Below the pieces are notes generated by a model that was not told where the DNA came from, did not search any database, and was given only the letters and a program-made list of their open reading frames with translations. A DNA stretch of 64,000 nucleotides from Nematopogon swammerdamellus (taxonomy: Eukaryota > Arthropoda > Insecta > Lepidoptera > Adelidae): positions 1,650,754 to 1,714,753 of the forward strand of contig OX336343.1 in the NCBI GenBank assembly GCA_946902875.1. Reading direction: 5' to 3'. The position numbers and the translations under genes are program-made. Shown here one piece after another: positions 46,601 to 53,129 of the stretch (within the stretch, counting starts at the first letter, position 1; every line of letters begins with the position of its first letter).

Positions 46601-49296
46601 GAGCCGGGGGTGAAGCCTTCACTGCCACTGGGGTCAGCACCCTATCCAACCGCAACCTGTGCCCAGGGCCTCAGCGTTTTGTACTAGCCCAAAGGCTTTT
46701 GTTTTCACCAGCTATGTATATGCGTGGAAGTGCATATGACCACCACCTAATGTGTACCGGGGATCCACCGGTCTCGAATGACAGACTTACGTCAGCGTCA
46801 TTAGCTCGTGAGAAATCCATCCCACATCCACATATAAGTGTGTGTAGCACCGACATACCGATCTACATTATTCGCATGTCTACCAATTCTCCACATTGGT
46901 TACGGAGCTCTAAGTGGCTCACCACTCGCAGCTTTCGCTACTTATTCCCGTGTTAGGTGCTTTAACTACACAAGTACGGAAGCACCAGGGAATCAACGCT
47001 AAACCACAACCCCTGCGAGACCAACTCCAGTGTTCCGTGCAGAAGCACGAAGCATTCTGGGGCTTTTAACGGAACCCCGCAGTACTCAACCCAGCGTTTA
47101 GGGTAGTATCTCATTTGACCCACCGACCTGAGTGGAGTCAGCAGCGTGAGCTAAGAGGAGGCCGAAACCCCCAACTTAGTACTCATGTTAGACTAGCAAC
47201 GTTTAATGAGTAATCGCCGAGAACAAGTTCTCTACCACACATTAGTTCTAACAGTGACGCCCGTTACACCGCCCAGTTGCGGGATAGGGTAGCCAACTGC
47301 TAGTTTTAAGGGTAGCCACCGTGTGGTCTGCATAGGGAAACGTCACGGATCCTAGTACCCAACTCCGACACCTTGGACGACTAAACGCTAGAATAGGCAA
47401 CTGTCAGGCCGGTATGGCTTTCGCAACCCCCGCATACGACCGAATATCTATAAGCGTCGTTAGACCCTTATGGGTAGCTCGGCGCCACAGGCCGAGCTTT
47501 CAATAAAAAACCGGCCAAGTGCGAGTCGAACTCGCGCACCGAGGGTTCCGTATCGCCTTGTCATGGTTAGCGCCACTCACGCCATCTATGGCGTGTTTAT
47601 GAAATGCTTCATATTAGTTAAAATTCATGATGATTAGTTAAAATGCTTCATACTCTATTCGGTAGATGGCGCGCGCGCATACACTTCTTAATTTCTTTTA
47701 TGGTAAATTCTATTATGGTAAAATTCACCCCCGTGAATTTTTGACTTTTTCTTATTTTTATTATTTGTTGTTATATCGGCCATAATAACAGATATTCTGT
47801 GAAAATTTCAACGCGCTACCTATTACGGTTCAAGAGATAGGTACAGCCCTCGGACAGACGGACGGACAGACAGACAGACGGCGTGCGTAGGCTTAGTAAT
47901 AGGGTCCCGTACCGGATACGAAACCCTAAAAAAATAACAATAAATATATATATCGCTGAAGGCCGGGAGGACTGGAGGAAAATTGGAGAGGCGTATGTCC
48001 AGCAGTGGACGCTTACACGCTGACTGACTGACTGACTATATATTTTTATACTTTCTCCTCACCTTTCATAGCTGGCGAAAGTGACCACACTCTGACGGAG
48101 TTCTTCGAGCTGAACTGCCCGATGACAGTCTCCAGGTAGTACATGGGCTTGCCGATCAGGAACAGCACTATGATGTAGGGTATGAGGAAGGCGCCGCCGC
48201 CATTTTGGTAAGCGATGAACGGGAACCTCCACACGTTGCCGAGGCCGACGGAAGTGGCTATGCAGGACATGAGGAACTCGATCTGGTTACCCCACATCGC
48301 GCGCTCTGGCACGTCATCTTCCGGTTGAAGATCTGCCACCTGTAAGCAATGATATTATAAGTTAAAAGGAGGTAGATAGGTTATCTGAGCTCCCAAGCGG
48401 CACATTAAATCAAGACCACAGTCCTGTCTGAAGTTAGTCGTCCACCAACTACGCACGCGTTCGGACCGCTAACCACGAGCCGCTAACACATCGAAAATGC
48501 CGTCGTGTGTAATGATTTCTGCACTAATTCTAATAATTGGAATAAGACTATTCGAGTCGGCGCATCACTTTATAGTTCTTCCTCTCAACTTTTCAAGGAC
48601 GTGCCATGTGCGAGCACTGAATGTCTTATAATGTAGATAACCTATCTTTCCTAAAATATCATTGCCTGTGAGTAAAGTTTATTGTTTAGATACTAGCTTT
48701 TAAAAGAGAAATTATATGCATACTATACCTCCAACCTGCGGGTGGTTTGGGTATCGGCTTCTCATGCGAGAGGTCCGAGGTTCGAATCCGGTCGGCGACC
48801 GACGTGTACCAATGAGTTTTTTCTGACGAAAAAAATTTCGTGCATACCTACACTTGCAGCTGCTTCACCGTTCGGAACCGGTGTAAAACTGTAGGTCCCT
48901 TCCCTAGCCCCTTACTAGGTGGTAGGCTCAAATTGTAGCCGACTGGGTTGGTAGAACCGTACTGGATCTAAGATGGCCGCATAGCAGCCTCGATTGTGTT
49001 CTCCTCTAGTCCAGTATAGCCAGCAATCCAGGGAAGTCTCCGGTATGGCAACCACCTGCTCGGAAGTGATATTGGATGGTCGGAGCATGTGCTTTGGCCC
49101 CTTCGATTCAGCCACCAATACAAGATTACGTAAAAAAAGAACAGACGGACAGACAGGCGTAAGCTTAGTAATAGAGTCCCGTACGGTACGGAACCATAAA
49201 AATATACAAATTACTTACAGAAATTTTGTCCTTCTTCTTTCCATTGCTGATGTTGTTCTCCGGCGAGGGGTCGAACCCCGCGTTCACCTTTTCGCT
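28503..49296 (-). CDS. SLC6 nutrient amino-acid transporter (KAAT1/CAATCH1-like), start exon not found
   Basis: Cation-coupled amino-acid symporter of the SLC6/NSS family at the plasma membrane. Exons in mRNA order: 49219-49296, 48063-48339, 45966-46191, 45296-45339, 44028-44175, 42614-42692, then one of 42017-42120 / 36624-36727 / 35863-35966, then 33260-33452, 32233-32409, 31092-31191, 30240-30419, 29657-29751, 28503-28670. They join in frame into 622 residues with twelve hydrophobic segments. Landmarks are TM1 [12 protein letters not shown]2 Cys pair nine residues apart plus NNT and NAT sequons, TM7 DTFTS, and TM8 [10 protein letters not shown]7 has Asp328 where LeuT has Asn286, as in the K+-accepting insect transporters KAAT1 and CAATCH1. 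Ser332 sits at LeuT Glu290, the signature of chloride-dependent members. Length fits the family (about 620-640). The initiator exon must lie to the right. TM6 is encoded by three alternative exons. Confidence 0.96.
28953..29348. mobile_element. foldback element with arms of about 80 bp
   Basis: 28953-29032 and 29268-29348 are inverted copies (GTCTAGTATGCGA, TTGGTCGTTCTCAACTTTGG CGGGAAATATAAATTTCG). It lies in the last intron of the transporter. Confidence 0.85.
29470..29560 (+). pseudogene. retrotransposon C-terminal remnant
   Basis: Reads CRTAARVWN, stop, [15 protein letters not shown]: the end of a CR1/Jockey-type ORF2. Confidence 0.55.
29657..29751 (-). CDS. SLC6 transporter exon L (TM12)
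   Basis: 95 nt, residues 536-567. It reads [20 protein letters not shown] then [12 protein letters not shown], the last membrane helix and a basic cytoplasmic turn. Acceptor TTGCAG/CGTCGG, donor GAG/GTTCGC. Confidence 0.93.
30240..30419 (-). CDS. SLC6 transporter exon K (TM11)
   Basis: 180 nt, residues 476-535. It reads [20 protein letters not shown], then [20 protein letters not shown] (TM11). Acceptor ACCAG/GTATGG, donor ATCG/GTAATT. A SINE starts only about 40 bases upstream of the acceptor. Confidence 0.95.
30461..30750 (-). mobile_element. 5S-headed SINE, body complete
   Basis: T-run, CTATGGAATCTGACACGGTT through AAGAAGGGAATGGACCTACA GTTTTACTTGCAATCCGAAC. Lacks the 5S-like head. About 40 bases upstream of exon K's acceptor. 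Confidence 0.8.
30820..31015 (-). repeat. dispersed repeat G (TGTTTCAGGA type)
   Basis: Reverse of 53975-54265 and 43118-43345: GGCGGACGTTAACCGTCCAC, GAGCTTTTCGTCTTCAAATA, CGTTTCCTGAAACACGCTGT A. Nature unknown. Confidence 0.65.
31092..31191 (-). CDS. SLC6 transporter exon J (TM10), with GC donor
   Basis: 100 nt, residues 443-475. It reads [20 protein letters not shown] then [13 protein letters not shown] (TM10). Acceptor CCTCAG/AGTGGG. The donor is TTACG/GCAAGT, a GC-AG intron: only this boundary gives [15 protein letters not shown] in frame. The nearest GT, three bases further on, shifts the frame. Confidence 0.92.
31598..31975 (+). mobile_element. Helitron-like non-autonomous element, copy 1
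   Basis: GTAAGTTACTTTGTTTTATG ... CATACAAACCGAATTGTTCC ... CACGCGAGCGAAGCCGCGGG CAAAGCTAAT. The GCCGCGGGC...CTA end is the common lepidopteran Helitron-like terminus. It overlaps a retrotransposon remnant at about 31985-32090 ([18 protein letters not shown]). Confidence 0.55.
32233..32409 (-). CDS. SLC6 transporter exon I (TM8-TM9)
   Basis: 177 nt, residues 384-442. It reads [20 protein letters not shown] then L (TM8; GSSVAL aligns with LeuT TSSIAI) and [20 protein letters not shown] (TM9). Acceptor TTGCAG/CTG, donor CCCCG/GTATGC. Both boundaries are phase 0. Confidence 0.95.
32711..33106 (-). mobile_element. tRNA-headed SINE, full length
   Basis: Minus strand: GCGGCGGGTGGCCGAGTGGT, B-box-like GGTTCGAATCC, GTTTTTTCTGCCGAAAAAAA, body, poly-A (T-run at 32711). 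In the intron between exons H and I. Confidence 0.87.
33260..33452 (-). CDS. SLC6 transporter exon H (TM7, extracellular loop 4)
   Basis: 193 nt, residues 319-383. It contains [20 protein letters not shown] (TM7) and [19 protein letters not shown] (EL4). Asp328 occupies the Na1-site Asn286 position of LeuT, a feature tied to K+ use in KAAT1/CAATCH1. Acceptor TTTCAG/AGACG, donor CTCAG/GTATTC. Confidence 0.95.
33522..33902 (-). mobile_element. family C dispersed repeat, near-complete
   Basis: Minus strand AACCGGCCAAGTGCGAGTGG ... CGATATAAGAACAAATAATA region ... CTTAGTAATGGGGTCCCGTA. In the intron between G3 and H, close to exon H. Confidence 0.75.
34403..34561. mobile_element. short TIR element, about 160 bp
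   Basis: CGGGTCTCCTGCGAATGTTT TTTCGAAACA at the left mirrors TGTTTCGAAAAAGCATGCGC AGGAGACGCG at the right. Confidence 0.75.
34925..35150. mobile_element. GC-rich foldback element, copy 1 (downstream of TM6 exon G3)
   Basis: CGGCACGGCAACGACCACGG CACGATCACGGCAC at the left; TACTGCCGTGTGGGGTCGTG CAGTTGTCGTTGCCGTGG at the right: complementary arms. Copies also at 36116-36330 and 44214-44459. Confidence 0.75.
35863..35966 (-). CDS. SLC6 transporter alternative TM6 exon G3
   Basis: 104 nt, same phases. It encodes [20 protein letters not shown] then [11 protein letters not shown]. Acceptor CTGCAG/GTG, donor ACAG/GTATAA. Pocket residues relative to LeuT: Phe253 Phe, Ser256 Ser, Gly258 Cys, Phe259 Thr. 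This is the most KAAT1-like of the three around FFSLSVC, from my memory of the family. Confidence 0.93.
36116..36330. mobile_element. GC-rich foldback element, copy 2 (between TM6 exons G2 and G3)
   Basis: CGCACGGCAACTATGACGGC ACGATCACC at the left and CTGCCGTGCCGTTGTTATTC CGTGGCCGTTGCCGTGCC at the right; same family as 34925-35150. Confidence 0.75.
36624..36727 (-). CDS. SLC6 transporter alternative TM6 exon G2
   Basis: 104 nt, same phases as G1 and G3. It encodes [20 protein letters not shown] then [11 protein letters not shown]. Acceptor ATTCAG/GTG, donor ACAG/GTCAGT. LeuT-equivalent pocket residues: Phe253 Phe, Ser256 Gly, Gly258 Gly, Phe259 Leu. It lies 657 bp upstream of G3 and 5.3 kb downstream of G1 in transcription order. 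Confidence 0.93.
36728..39150. other. intron between TM6 exons G1 and G2, proximal part
   Basis: AT-rich. 37306-37350 and 37398-37440 repeat TACTATACAGCACCTAGTGG TGTTGTAGCTAC (partial tandem duplication). A 115-residue minus frame at 38198-38545 resembles nothing known to me. No further TM6-like exon was seen. Confidence 0.5.
39154..39953. mobile_element. hAT-like element, 800 bp, with perfect 8-bp target duplication and internal palindrome
   Basis: CAGTGTGACCAGATT...AATCTGGTCACACTG inverted ends, flanked by ATTGGGCC on both sides (39146-39153, 39954-39961). It contains a 65-nt perfect palindrome at 39645-39709. No transposase. Confidence 0.9.
39645..39709. repeat. 65-nt perfect palindrome (32-nt arms, 1-nt centre)
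   Basis: Arms ATTGTTAGATCTGTTTCTTT GCTCGGTTATTA and its exact reverse complement, centred on 39677. Inside the hAT-like element. Confidence 0.95.
39975..40440. repeat. 58-bp tandem array, eight copies
   Basis: Unit CATTCTTTGTACACTCCACA CATCGAGCGTGCTAGTTTCG AATAGAGTTTAGACGTGT. Copies alternate between CATCGAGCGT and CATCGCTCGT and between CATTCTT and CATTATT subtypes, implying multi-unit duplications. Confidence 0.95.
40476..41153 (+). pseudogene. non-LTR retrotransposon RT fragment (YADD to C-terminus)
   Basis: 225-residue frame starting within [64 protein letters not shown]. Upstream RT and endonuclease are missing (5' truncation). The tail carries a TTTGATTTGATT repeat at about 41430. Clade not determined. 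Confidence 0.8.
41445..42010. other. intron sequence, no feature recognised
   Basis: AT-rich stretch between the retrotransposon fragment and TM6 exon G1; no repeat or coding match seen. Confidence 0.5.
42017..42120 (-). CDS. SLC6 transporter alternative TM6 exon G1
   Basis: 104 nt, residues 285-318 plus two bases. It encodes [20 protein letters not shown] followed by MFSSYNQF. Acceptor TTGGTAG/GTG, donor CACAG/GTCAGT; phase 0 in, 2 out. It is homologous to and mutually exclusive with G2 and G3. It is the most divergent copy and farthest 5' in the gene. Compared with LeuT it has Leu at Phe253, Gly at Ser256 and Met at Phe259. Confidence 0.92.
42440..42595 (-). repeat. tRNA-SINE fragment with hairpin, beside exon F
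   Basis: 42466-42595 matches the body of the tRNA-headed SINE (GTGGCTATACTGAACTAGGG). 42444-42484 forms a hairpin (ATAGCCACATTGGCCA / TGGCCAATGTGGCTAT). It ends 18 bases from the exon F donor. Confidence 0.65.
42614..42692 (-). CDS. SLC6 transporter exon F (extracellular loop 3)
   Basis: 79 nt, residues 258-284: [19 protein letters not shown] and following residues, the conserved loop before TM6 (family consensus GA..GI.FY..P.W). Acceptor CCACAG/AGCCG, donor TGGAC/GTAAGT. Phase 0 out, feeding any of the three TM6 exons. Confidence 0.94.
43118..43345 (+). repeat. dispersed repeat G
   Basis: GAATGTTTCAGGATAAGGTT TCGTAACTTCAGGG ... CAAGGTTAACGTCCACCTTT ATTAATAAAAATC. Copy of 53975-54265. Confidence 0.65.
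43784..43894. mobile_element. GGGACCGTTC foldback element with 21-nt poly-G core
   Basis: AGGGACCGTTCAAATACCAC GTGGAC at the left and GTCTACGTGGTATGTGTGAA CGGTCCCT at the right are inverted repeats. A run of 21 G lies at 43819-43839. Confidence 0.8.
44028..44175 (-). CDS. SLC6 transporter exon E (TM4-TM5)
   Basis: 148 nt, residues 209-257. It begins [19 protein letters not shown] (TM4) and ends [18 protein letters not shown] (TM5). Acceptor TTTCAG/GACTAC, donor ATCAG/GTACGG. Confidence 0.95.
44214..44459. mobile_element. GC-rich foldback element, copy 3 (transporter intron E-D)
   Basis: CGGCACGACAACGGCTACGA CGGCACGGTAGTAG at the left, CTACCGTGCCGTGGTTGTGC CGTCGTCGTTGCCGTG at the right; third copy of the family at 34925 and 36116. 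Confidence 0.75.
44600..44835 (-). pseudogene. RT C-terminal remnant (RWFGHV type)
   Basis: Minus frame with [20 protein letters not shown] then [10 protein letters not shown]. The RWxGHVxRMDDxR block is typical of the end of RTE/CR1-like RTs. Short remnant. Confidence 0.5.
44921..45279 (+). mobile_element. family C dispersed repeat, near-complete
   Basis: AAACCGGCCAAGTGCGAGTC GAACTCGCGCACC ... GTTATATCGGCCATAATAAT ... GGCGTAGGCTTAGTAATAGG GTCCCGTACG. Ends 16 bases from the exon D donor. Confidence 0.78.
45296..45339 (-). CDS. SLC6 transporter exon D (44 nt)
   Basis: Tiny exon, residues 194-208, reading [15 protein letters not shown]. It completes the family motif ELYFLR...V before TM4. Acceptor TTTCAG/AAGGAC, donor GCTTG/GTGAGT. 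Phase 2 in, phase 1 out; without it the frame breaks. Confidence 0.9.
45522..45722 (-). mobile_element. tRNA-headed SINE, 5'-truncated
   Basis: T-run, ATGTAATCCGGTATGGGTGG, through GGGGCAAGGGAAGGGACC. No tRNA-like head. Directly followed by a family C copy. Confidence 0.8.
45756..45945 (+). mobile_element. family C dispersed repeat, 3' half
   Basis: TTGCTGTTATATCGGCCATA ... GGCGTAGGCTTAGTAATAGG ... GGATACGGAACCCCAAAAA. Ends about 15 bases from the exon C donor. Confidence 0.75.
45966..46191 (-). CDS. SLC6 transporter exon C (TM3 and extracellular loop 2)
   Basis: 226 nt, residues 119-193. TM3 includes [19 protein letters not shown]. The loop has LPWSKC and RC nine residues apart (the conserved disulfide) and NNT and NAT glycosylation sequons. 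Acceptor GGCAG/GCACTG, donor CTTCTT/GTGGGT, chosen for frame with exon D. Confidence 0.94.
46280..47505 (-). mobile_element. E-type SINE split by a 1,055-bp retroposon
   Basis: 47391-47505 and 46280-46335 together reconstruct one minus-strand E-type SINE. The 16-bp sequence GAATAGGCAACTGTCA is present at both junctions (46320-46335 and 47391-47406). Confidence 0.8.
46336..47390 (-). mobile_element. 1,055-bp retroposed sequence of unknown origin, 16-bp target duplication
   Basis: Flanked by a perfect 16-bp duplication, as made by target-primed reverse transcription. Oriented minus because the A-rich end (AATCAATCAATAAATGATAG AAAAG) is at the left. More GC-rich than its surroundings, with no long ORF (longest about 80 codons on the minus strand) and no domain I recognise. 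Could be a non-autonomous LINE derivative or a retrocopy of a non-coding RNA. Confidence 0.7.
47508..47932 (+). mobile_element. family C dispersed repeat, full length
   Basis: AAACCGGCCAAGTGCGAGTC, GCCATCTATGGCGTGTTTAT, GGTAGATGGCGCGCGCGCAT, TATATCGGCCATAATAACAG, GGCTTAGTAATAGGGTCCCG. Longest copy in the window. Confidence 0.8.
47955..48038 (+). repeat. RTE-type LINE 3' end with TGAC-repeat tail
   Basis: GCTGAAGGCCGGGAGGACTG GAGG, GGCGTATGTCCAGCAGTGGA CGCTTACACGCTGACTGACT GACTGAC. Same as the reverse complement of 51017-51100. Immediately beside exon B. Confidence 0.75.
48063..48339 (-). CDS. SLC6 transporter exon B (TM1-TM2)
   Basis: 277 nt, residues 27-118. It contains [18 protein letters not shown] (TM1, Na+ and substrate site) and [20 protein letters not shown] (TM2). 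Acceptor TTACAG/GTGGCA, donor GAAAG/GTGAGG. The 3' end of an RTE-like LINE, with a TGAC-repeat tail, lies about 25 bases past the donor. Confidence 0.96.
48737..49139 (+). mobile_element. tRNA-headed SINE with damaged A box
   Basis: CTGCGGGTGGTTTGGGTATC lacks the eight bases CCGAGTGG found in other heads. B box GGTTCGAATCC intact; body and A-rich end present. Followed by 65 bp of family C end (49139-49203). Confidence 0.8.
49219..49296 (-). CDS. SLC6 transporter exon A (cytoplasmic N-terminus)
   Basis: 78 nt, 26 residues, with [11 protein letters not shown] and GKKKDKIS; hydrophilic, as expected for the SLC6 cytoplasmic tail. Acceptor TTTCAG/AGCGAA means there is at least one more exon upstream with the start codon. 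Donor is TTTCT/GTAAGT. Confidence 0.85.
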
Positions 49297-49526
49297 CTGA
49301 AAACAACGACATTACGATATTATTTCTATAATCTACTATTTATTTTATTCTATGTATCTAACATCGCTTCTACCAAAATCAACTATCTACCTACACCAAC
49401 GCAACGCAACAGAACTGCTAACGCCATCTATTACGACCATTCGACACTAAATTCCGTTCATACTTTATTTGATACTGCTCAACCCTAAGGCTATTTAGCG
49501 TGATGGTATATAGCCTAGTTGGAATT

Positions 49527-49616
49527 TTTTTTATGGAAACTGACTAGGTTGGCTACATCACCTACGACATCAGTGAACCCATAACACCGGGTGAACTAGG
49601 TGCCATGTCAGTGCTT
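49527..49616 (-). repeat. 5S-headed SINE 3' fragment
   Basis: T-run, ATGGAAACTGACTAGGTTGG, GAACCCATAACACCGGGTGA; abuts the 108-bp array. Confidence 0.7.
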
Positions 49617-49619
49617 GCT

Positions 49620-50530
49620 TTCATTTCGGCGACTATAACTGTCTTTTTATCCGAGTACATCGAGTCCACAATTTTACAAAAGGCCTCTACGGCCTCTGTA
49701 AAATCTTTTTCTGCATCCGATTCTACTTCTGTCGTTGGCGTGAGAACTATCTTTTTATCCGAGTACATCGAGTCCACAATTTTACAAAGGCCTCTCCGGC
49801 CTCTGTAAGCTATTTTTCTGGATCCGATTCTACTTCTGTCGTTGGCCTGAGAACTGTCTTTTTTATCCGAGTACATCGAGTCCAAAATTTTACAAAAGAC
49901 CTCTCCGGCCTCTGTAAGCTTTTTTTCTGCATCCGATTCTACTTCTGTCGTTGGCCTGAGAACTGTCTTTTTATCCGAGTACATCGCGTCCACAATTTTA
50001 CAAAAGGCCTCTCCGGCCTCTGTGAGCTCTTTTTCTGGATCTGATTCTACTTCTGTCGTTGGCGTGAGAATTATCTTTTTATCCGAGTACATCGAGTCCA
50101 CAATTTTACAAAAGGCCTCTCCGGCCTCTGTAAGCTTTTTTTATGCATCCGATTCTACTTCTGTCGTTGGCCTGAGAACTGTCTTTTTATCCGAGTACAT
50201 CGAGTCCACAATTTTACAAAAGGCCTCTCCGGCCTCTGTAAGCTTTTTTTCTGCATCCGATTCTACTTCTGTCGTTGGCCTGAGAACTGTCTTTTTATCC
50301 GAGTACATCGAGTCCACAATTTTACAAAAGGCCTCTCCGGCCTCTGTAAGCTTTTTTTATGCATCCGATTCTACTTCTGTCGTTGGCCTGAGAACTGTCT
50401 TTTTATCCGAGTACATCGAGTCCACAATTTTACAAAAGGCCTCTCCGGCCTCTGTAAGCTCTTTTTCTGCATCCGATTCTACTTCTGTCGTTGGCCTGAG
50501 AATTGTCTTTTCATCCGAGTACATCAAGTT
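49620..50530. repeat. 108-bp tandem array, about nine copies, open on both strands
   Basis: Unit contains TTTTTATCCGAGTACATCGA GTCCACAATTTTACAAAAGG CCTCTCCGGCCTCTGTAAGC and GATTCTACTTCTGTCGTTGG. As 108 is divisible by three, frames stay open. Minus strand gives a 36-residue repeat with VDSMYSDKK, PTTEVESDAEKKLTEAGEAF CKI. Plus strand gives EYIESTILQKASPASVSFF. The minus frame is broken by TAA in at least two copies (about 50145 and 50360) and by a one-base change near 49860. Confidence 0.85.
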
Positions 50531-51009
50531 TAAAATGAAGGTTTATCCAACTTTCATCAAACCCCGTCTCCGATCTTTGAGTATCGCATCGTTCTTAACC
50601 GCAACCTAAACTAACCTAACCTCTCTTTTTCTTTCGCTTGTATCTGTCCACGAATTTTATCGGTGAAATGGAGTGTGTCTACGGCCACAGACCTCGAATC
50701 TGAATTTTACGCTGTGATGTCTACGGCGCAAATTCTCATGGGAATGAACGTCAGCTTTAAGCCCATCAACTCAACGAGCTAAGCCCTGCGAATCCCTACC
50801 TATATGGGAGCGATAGACGTGATTCATGATAGCGAGCGCTTTATTGACACTCTGTCTAATGAACACGTGCGCAGGGCGCAGGGCTCGGCGGTGAGGCGTA
50901 TGACCCTCGCCTGTTATCTACATCTAGTTTCTAATCTCACATAGTCTGTATCTCGATAATCGGTGTATGCCACTGAGCTATATCGTGTAAGCAGATTAAT
51001 CGGTGTTGT

Positions 51010-51320
51010 GCTGCAAGTCAGTCAGTCAGTCAGCGTGTAAGCGTCCACTGCTGGACATACGCCTCTCCAATTTACTTCCAGTCCTCCCGGCCTTCAGCTG
51101 CTTTCCGCCGACGTACTTGATGTCGTCGTCCCACCTGGCGGGTGGTCTTCCCACACTCCGTTTTCCTGTCCACGGCCGCCAGTGTTGGGCACGGTTACTC
51201 CAACGGTCGTCGTCTCTTCGGCTAACGTGCCCAGCCCACTGCCACTTGAGCTTAGCCACCCGGTGTCCAATATCGACTACTTTGGTGCGTCGGCTGATTG
51301 CCTCGTTACGCACCATAACA
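51010..51320 (-). pseudogene. RTE-type retrotransposon C-terminus
   Basis: Minus frame RRTKVVDIGHRVAKLKWQWA GHVSRRDDDRW ... WRPWTGKRSVGRPPARWDDD IKYVGG, the classic RTE ORF end, followed by its 3' UTR and a (TGAC)n tail at 51017-51034. 5'-truncated, dead. Confidence 0.85.
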
Positions 51321-51455
51321 CGTAGCGATATTCACAGCATGGCTAGCTCCATTGCTCGCTGGGCAACTTTCAACCTTTGGATTGGACAACACCGAGATCG
51401 AGAGAAAAATCGAGCGCCCTGAGCTAAAGGGTTAAATCAATAAATACTAATAATA

Positions 51456-51826
51456 AATCTGTAAGGGATGGTCATGGAACTCATGGAGTAAGTTACTTTG
51501 TTTTATGAGATAATGCTTTTGTGAACTCTATGTGTATGATACTAAAACTAAATTGACGATTTTTAGAAACAGTTTCTGTATGTATGTATTTTCCTCCATA
51601 ACTCTTAAACCGATCATCCGAATTGTATTAAACTTAGTACAAACACATTTAGATATACGAGACACAGGATAGACTAATTAAAATTCAGCTGCGGTTATAT
51701 ACGCTAAGATGATCTCATACAAACCGAATTGTTCCGCGCGCCGAAATAAAGGTACGGCAGCGGGCTTACTTACTTTCTTCTTTTTAAATATGAATTTCAC
51801 GCGAGCGAAGCCGCGGGCAAAAGTTA
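51456..51826 (+). mobile_element. Helitron-like non-autonomous element, copy 2
   Basis: TCTGTAAGGGATGGTCATGG ... CCATAACTCTTAAACCGATC ... CACGCGAGCGAAGCCGCGGG CAAAAGTTAGT. 5' TC and a CTAG-like end fit a Helitron, but the 3' CTAG is mutated here. Confidence 0.6.
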
Positions 51827-51829
51827 GTA

Positions 51830-52645
51830 ATAATATAAATGTGTGTAATGAGCTTGCGGGAATTATCTTTCTCTACTACGACAATGCGCGGATCTTCAGC
51901 AACATTAGTTCGCCTACAGGCCGCACTGGCGCACGCCAGTCCGGCTCAACTGTAAATGAATTTCAGTAATTTGATAAATGTTTCGAACTTTTTTACTAAT
52001 CAGACATTCTTCAATGTTTACAGGCTATAGACACGTCAAGCTGATGATGCAATCAACGTAGAAGTGATAGCGGGAAATCCTAAACTGCGCGCAATCGAAA
52101 CATCTATCAGTAATTAATTACATGCGTAGTAACAATTGAGTGTAGATATGCAAAAGAAGTACACGCCAACAATACGACCAAATCGATATTGGGGTCTGTA
52201 GTTTAAGATAAATTATTACATTATTAAATAAAACCTTAGACGATCTAAGATTAAACCAGAGGAGCCAATAAGTGTATTTAAGTCTTCAGAACTAAAACAA
52301 AACAAAAACAAAAAAACCGGCCAGGTGCGAATCGTAATCGCGTACAGAGGTTTTATAAGTAAAAATGTTAAATAAAAACCTGACTACGAAAGAAAAGCTA
52401 AGGAAATCATGAGAAAATTTGATCGACAATGCGGGCTACGCCGCCGTATTGGACGCAGGGGAGTTACCACAAAAACATGCATTTGTCATTATATTTTGTT
52501 CGCGATTGCAATCAACCAAATTATCAAATTGACGATTAACTTATCAGCAGACAGGTGTTTGACCACACAGCACCTAGCCCGTCGACACTGCTGCTGTATA
52601 AAATACCTAGAAGTGATCGTCCGATTATATTTTGGTAACTAGCTT
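51830..52645. other. no supported gene; family C head fragment only
   Basis: Mostly AT-rich. 52316-52350 carries a degraded family C head (ACCGGCCAGGTGCGAATC). Nothing else recognised. Confidence 0.5.
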
Positions 52646-52649
52646 TTGT

Positions 52650-52985
52650 AACTTTTTGCTCACAGCTCAGGCCGCCGATTGATTTATATTTTTAGCCATA
52701 ACCTGGAATCACCTTGAGAAGTGACAGAATGAAACATTCATTCATTCACTCACTAATATTCATTCTAGCAGATTAGGCTGGGCCTTTTACTGCTTTCTCT
52801 CTCATTCGACATCAATTGCTCTATCTCAATTGTACATCTTTTTGCTCACAGCTCAGGCCTCCGATTGATTGATATTTATAGCCATAACCTGGAACCATCT
52901 TGAGAACTTTCATTCGTTCATTTGTGTTCACTGCTTTCTCTCTCATTCGTCATCAATTGCTCTCTCTCAATTGTACGTCTCTTTT
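52650..52985. repeat. tandem duplication with 188-bp spacing
   Basis: TTTTTGCTCACAGCTCAGGC, GATTGATTTATATTT and CTGCTTTCTCTCTCATTCG recur in the same order 188 bp apart; the second copy is shorter. Confidence 0.85.
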
Positions 52986-53083
52986 TTACTTTGCTGGCTT
53001 TGGCCATTAGTGATTTGTTTTACCCGTTTTACCCCTAATGGTAAAAGTCGCGTGGATGGCCTTTAGCCGTTCTCAGGATCTTT

Positions 53084-53126
53084 GATTACCTCCTCCCCGT
53101 GGTGGGGCCACGGGGAGGAGGTAATC
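53084..53126. repeat. perfect 19-bp hairpin
   Basis: GATTACCTCCTCCCCGTGG, loop TGGGG, then its exact reverse complement. Lies at the downstream (3') side of the minus-strand retrotransposon remnant. Confidence 0.95.
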
Positions 53127-53129
53127 TTC

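Noticed and set aside
46360..46956. 198-codon plus-strand ORF as a gene
   Set aside because: It lies antisense within the 1,055-bp retroposon, has no recognisable domain, and its composition reflects GC-rich DNA.
50590..50630. Telomeric (TTAGG)n DNA, also at 35985-36000
   Set aside because: Only three or four degenerate CCTAA/TTAGG units; no long array.
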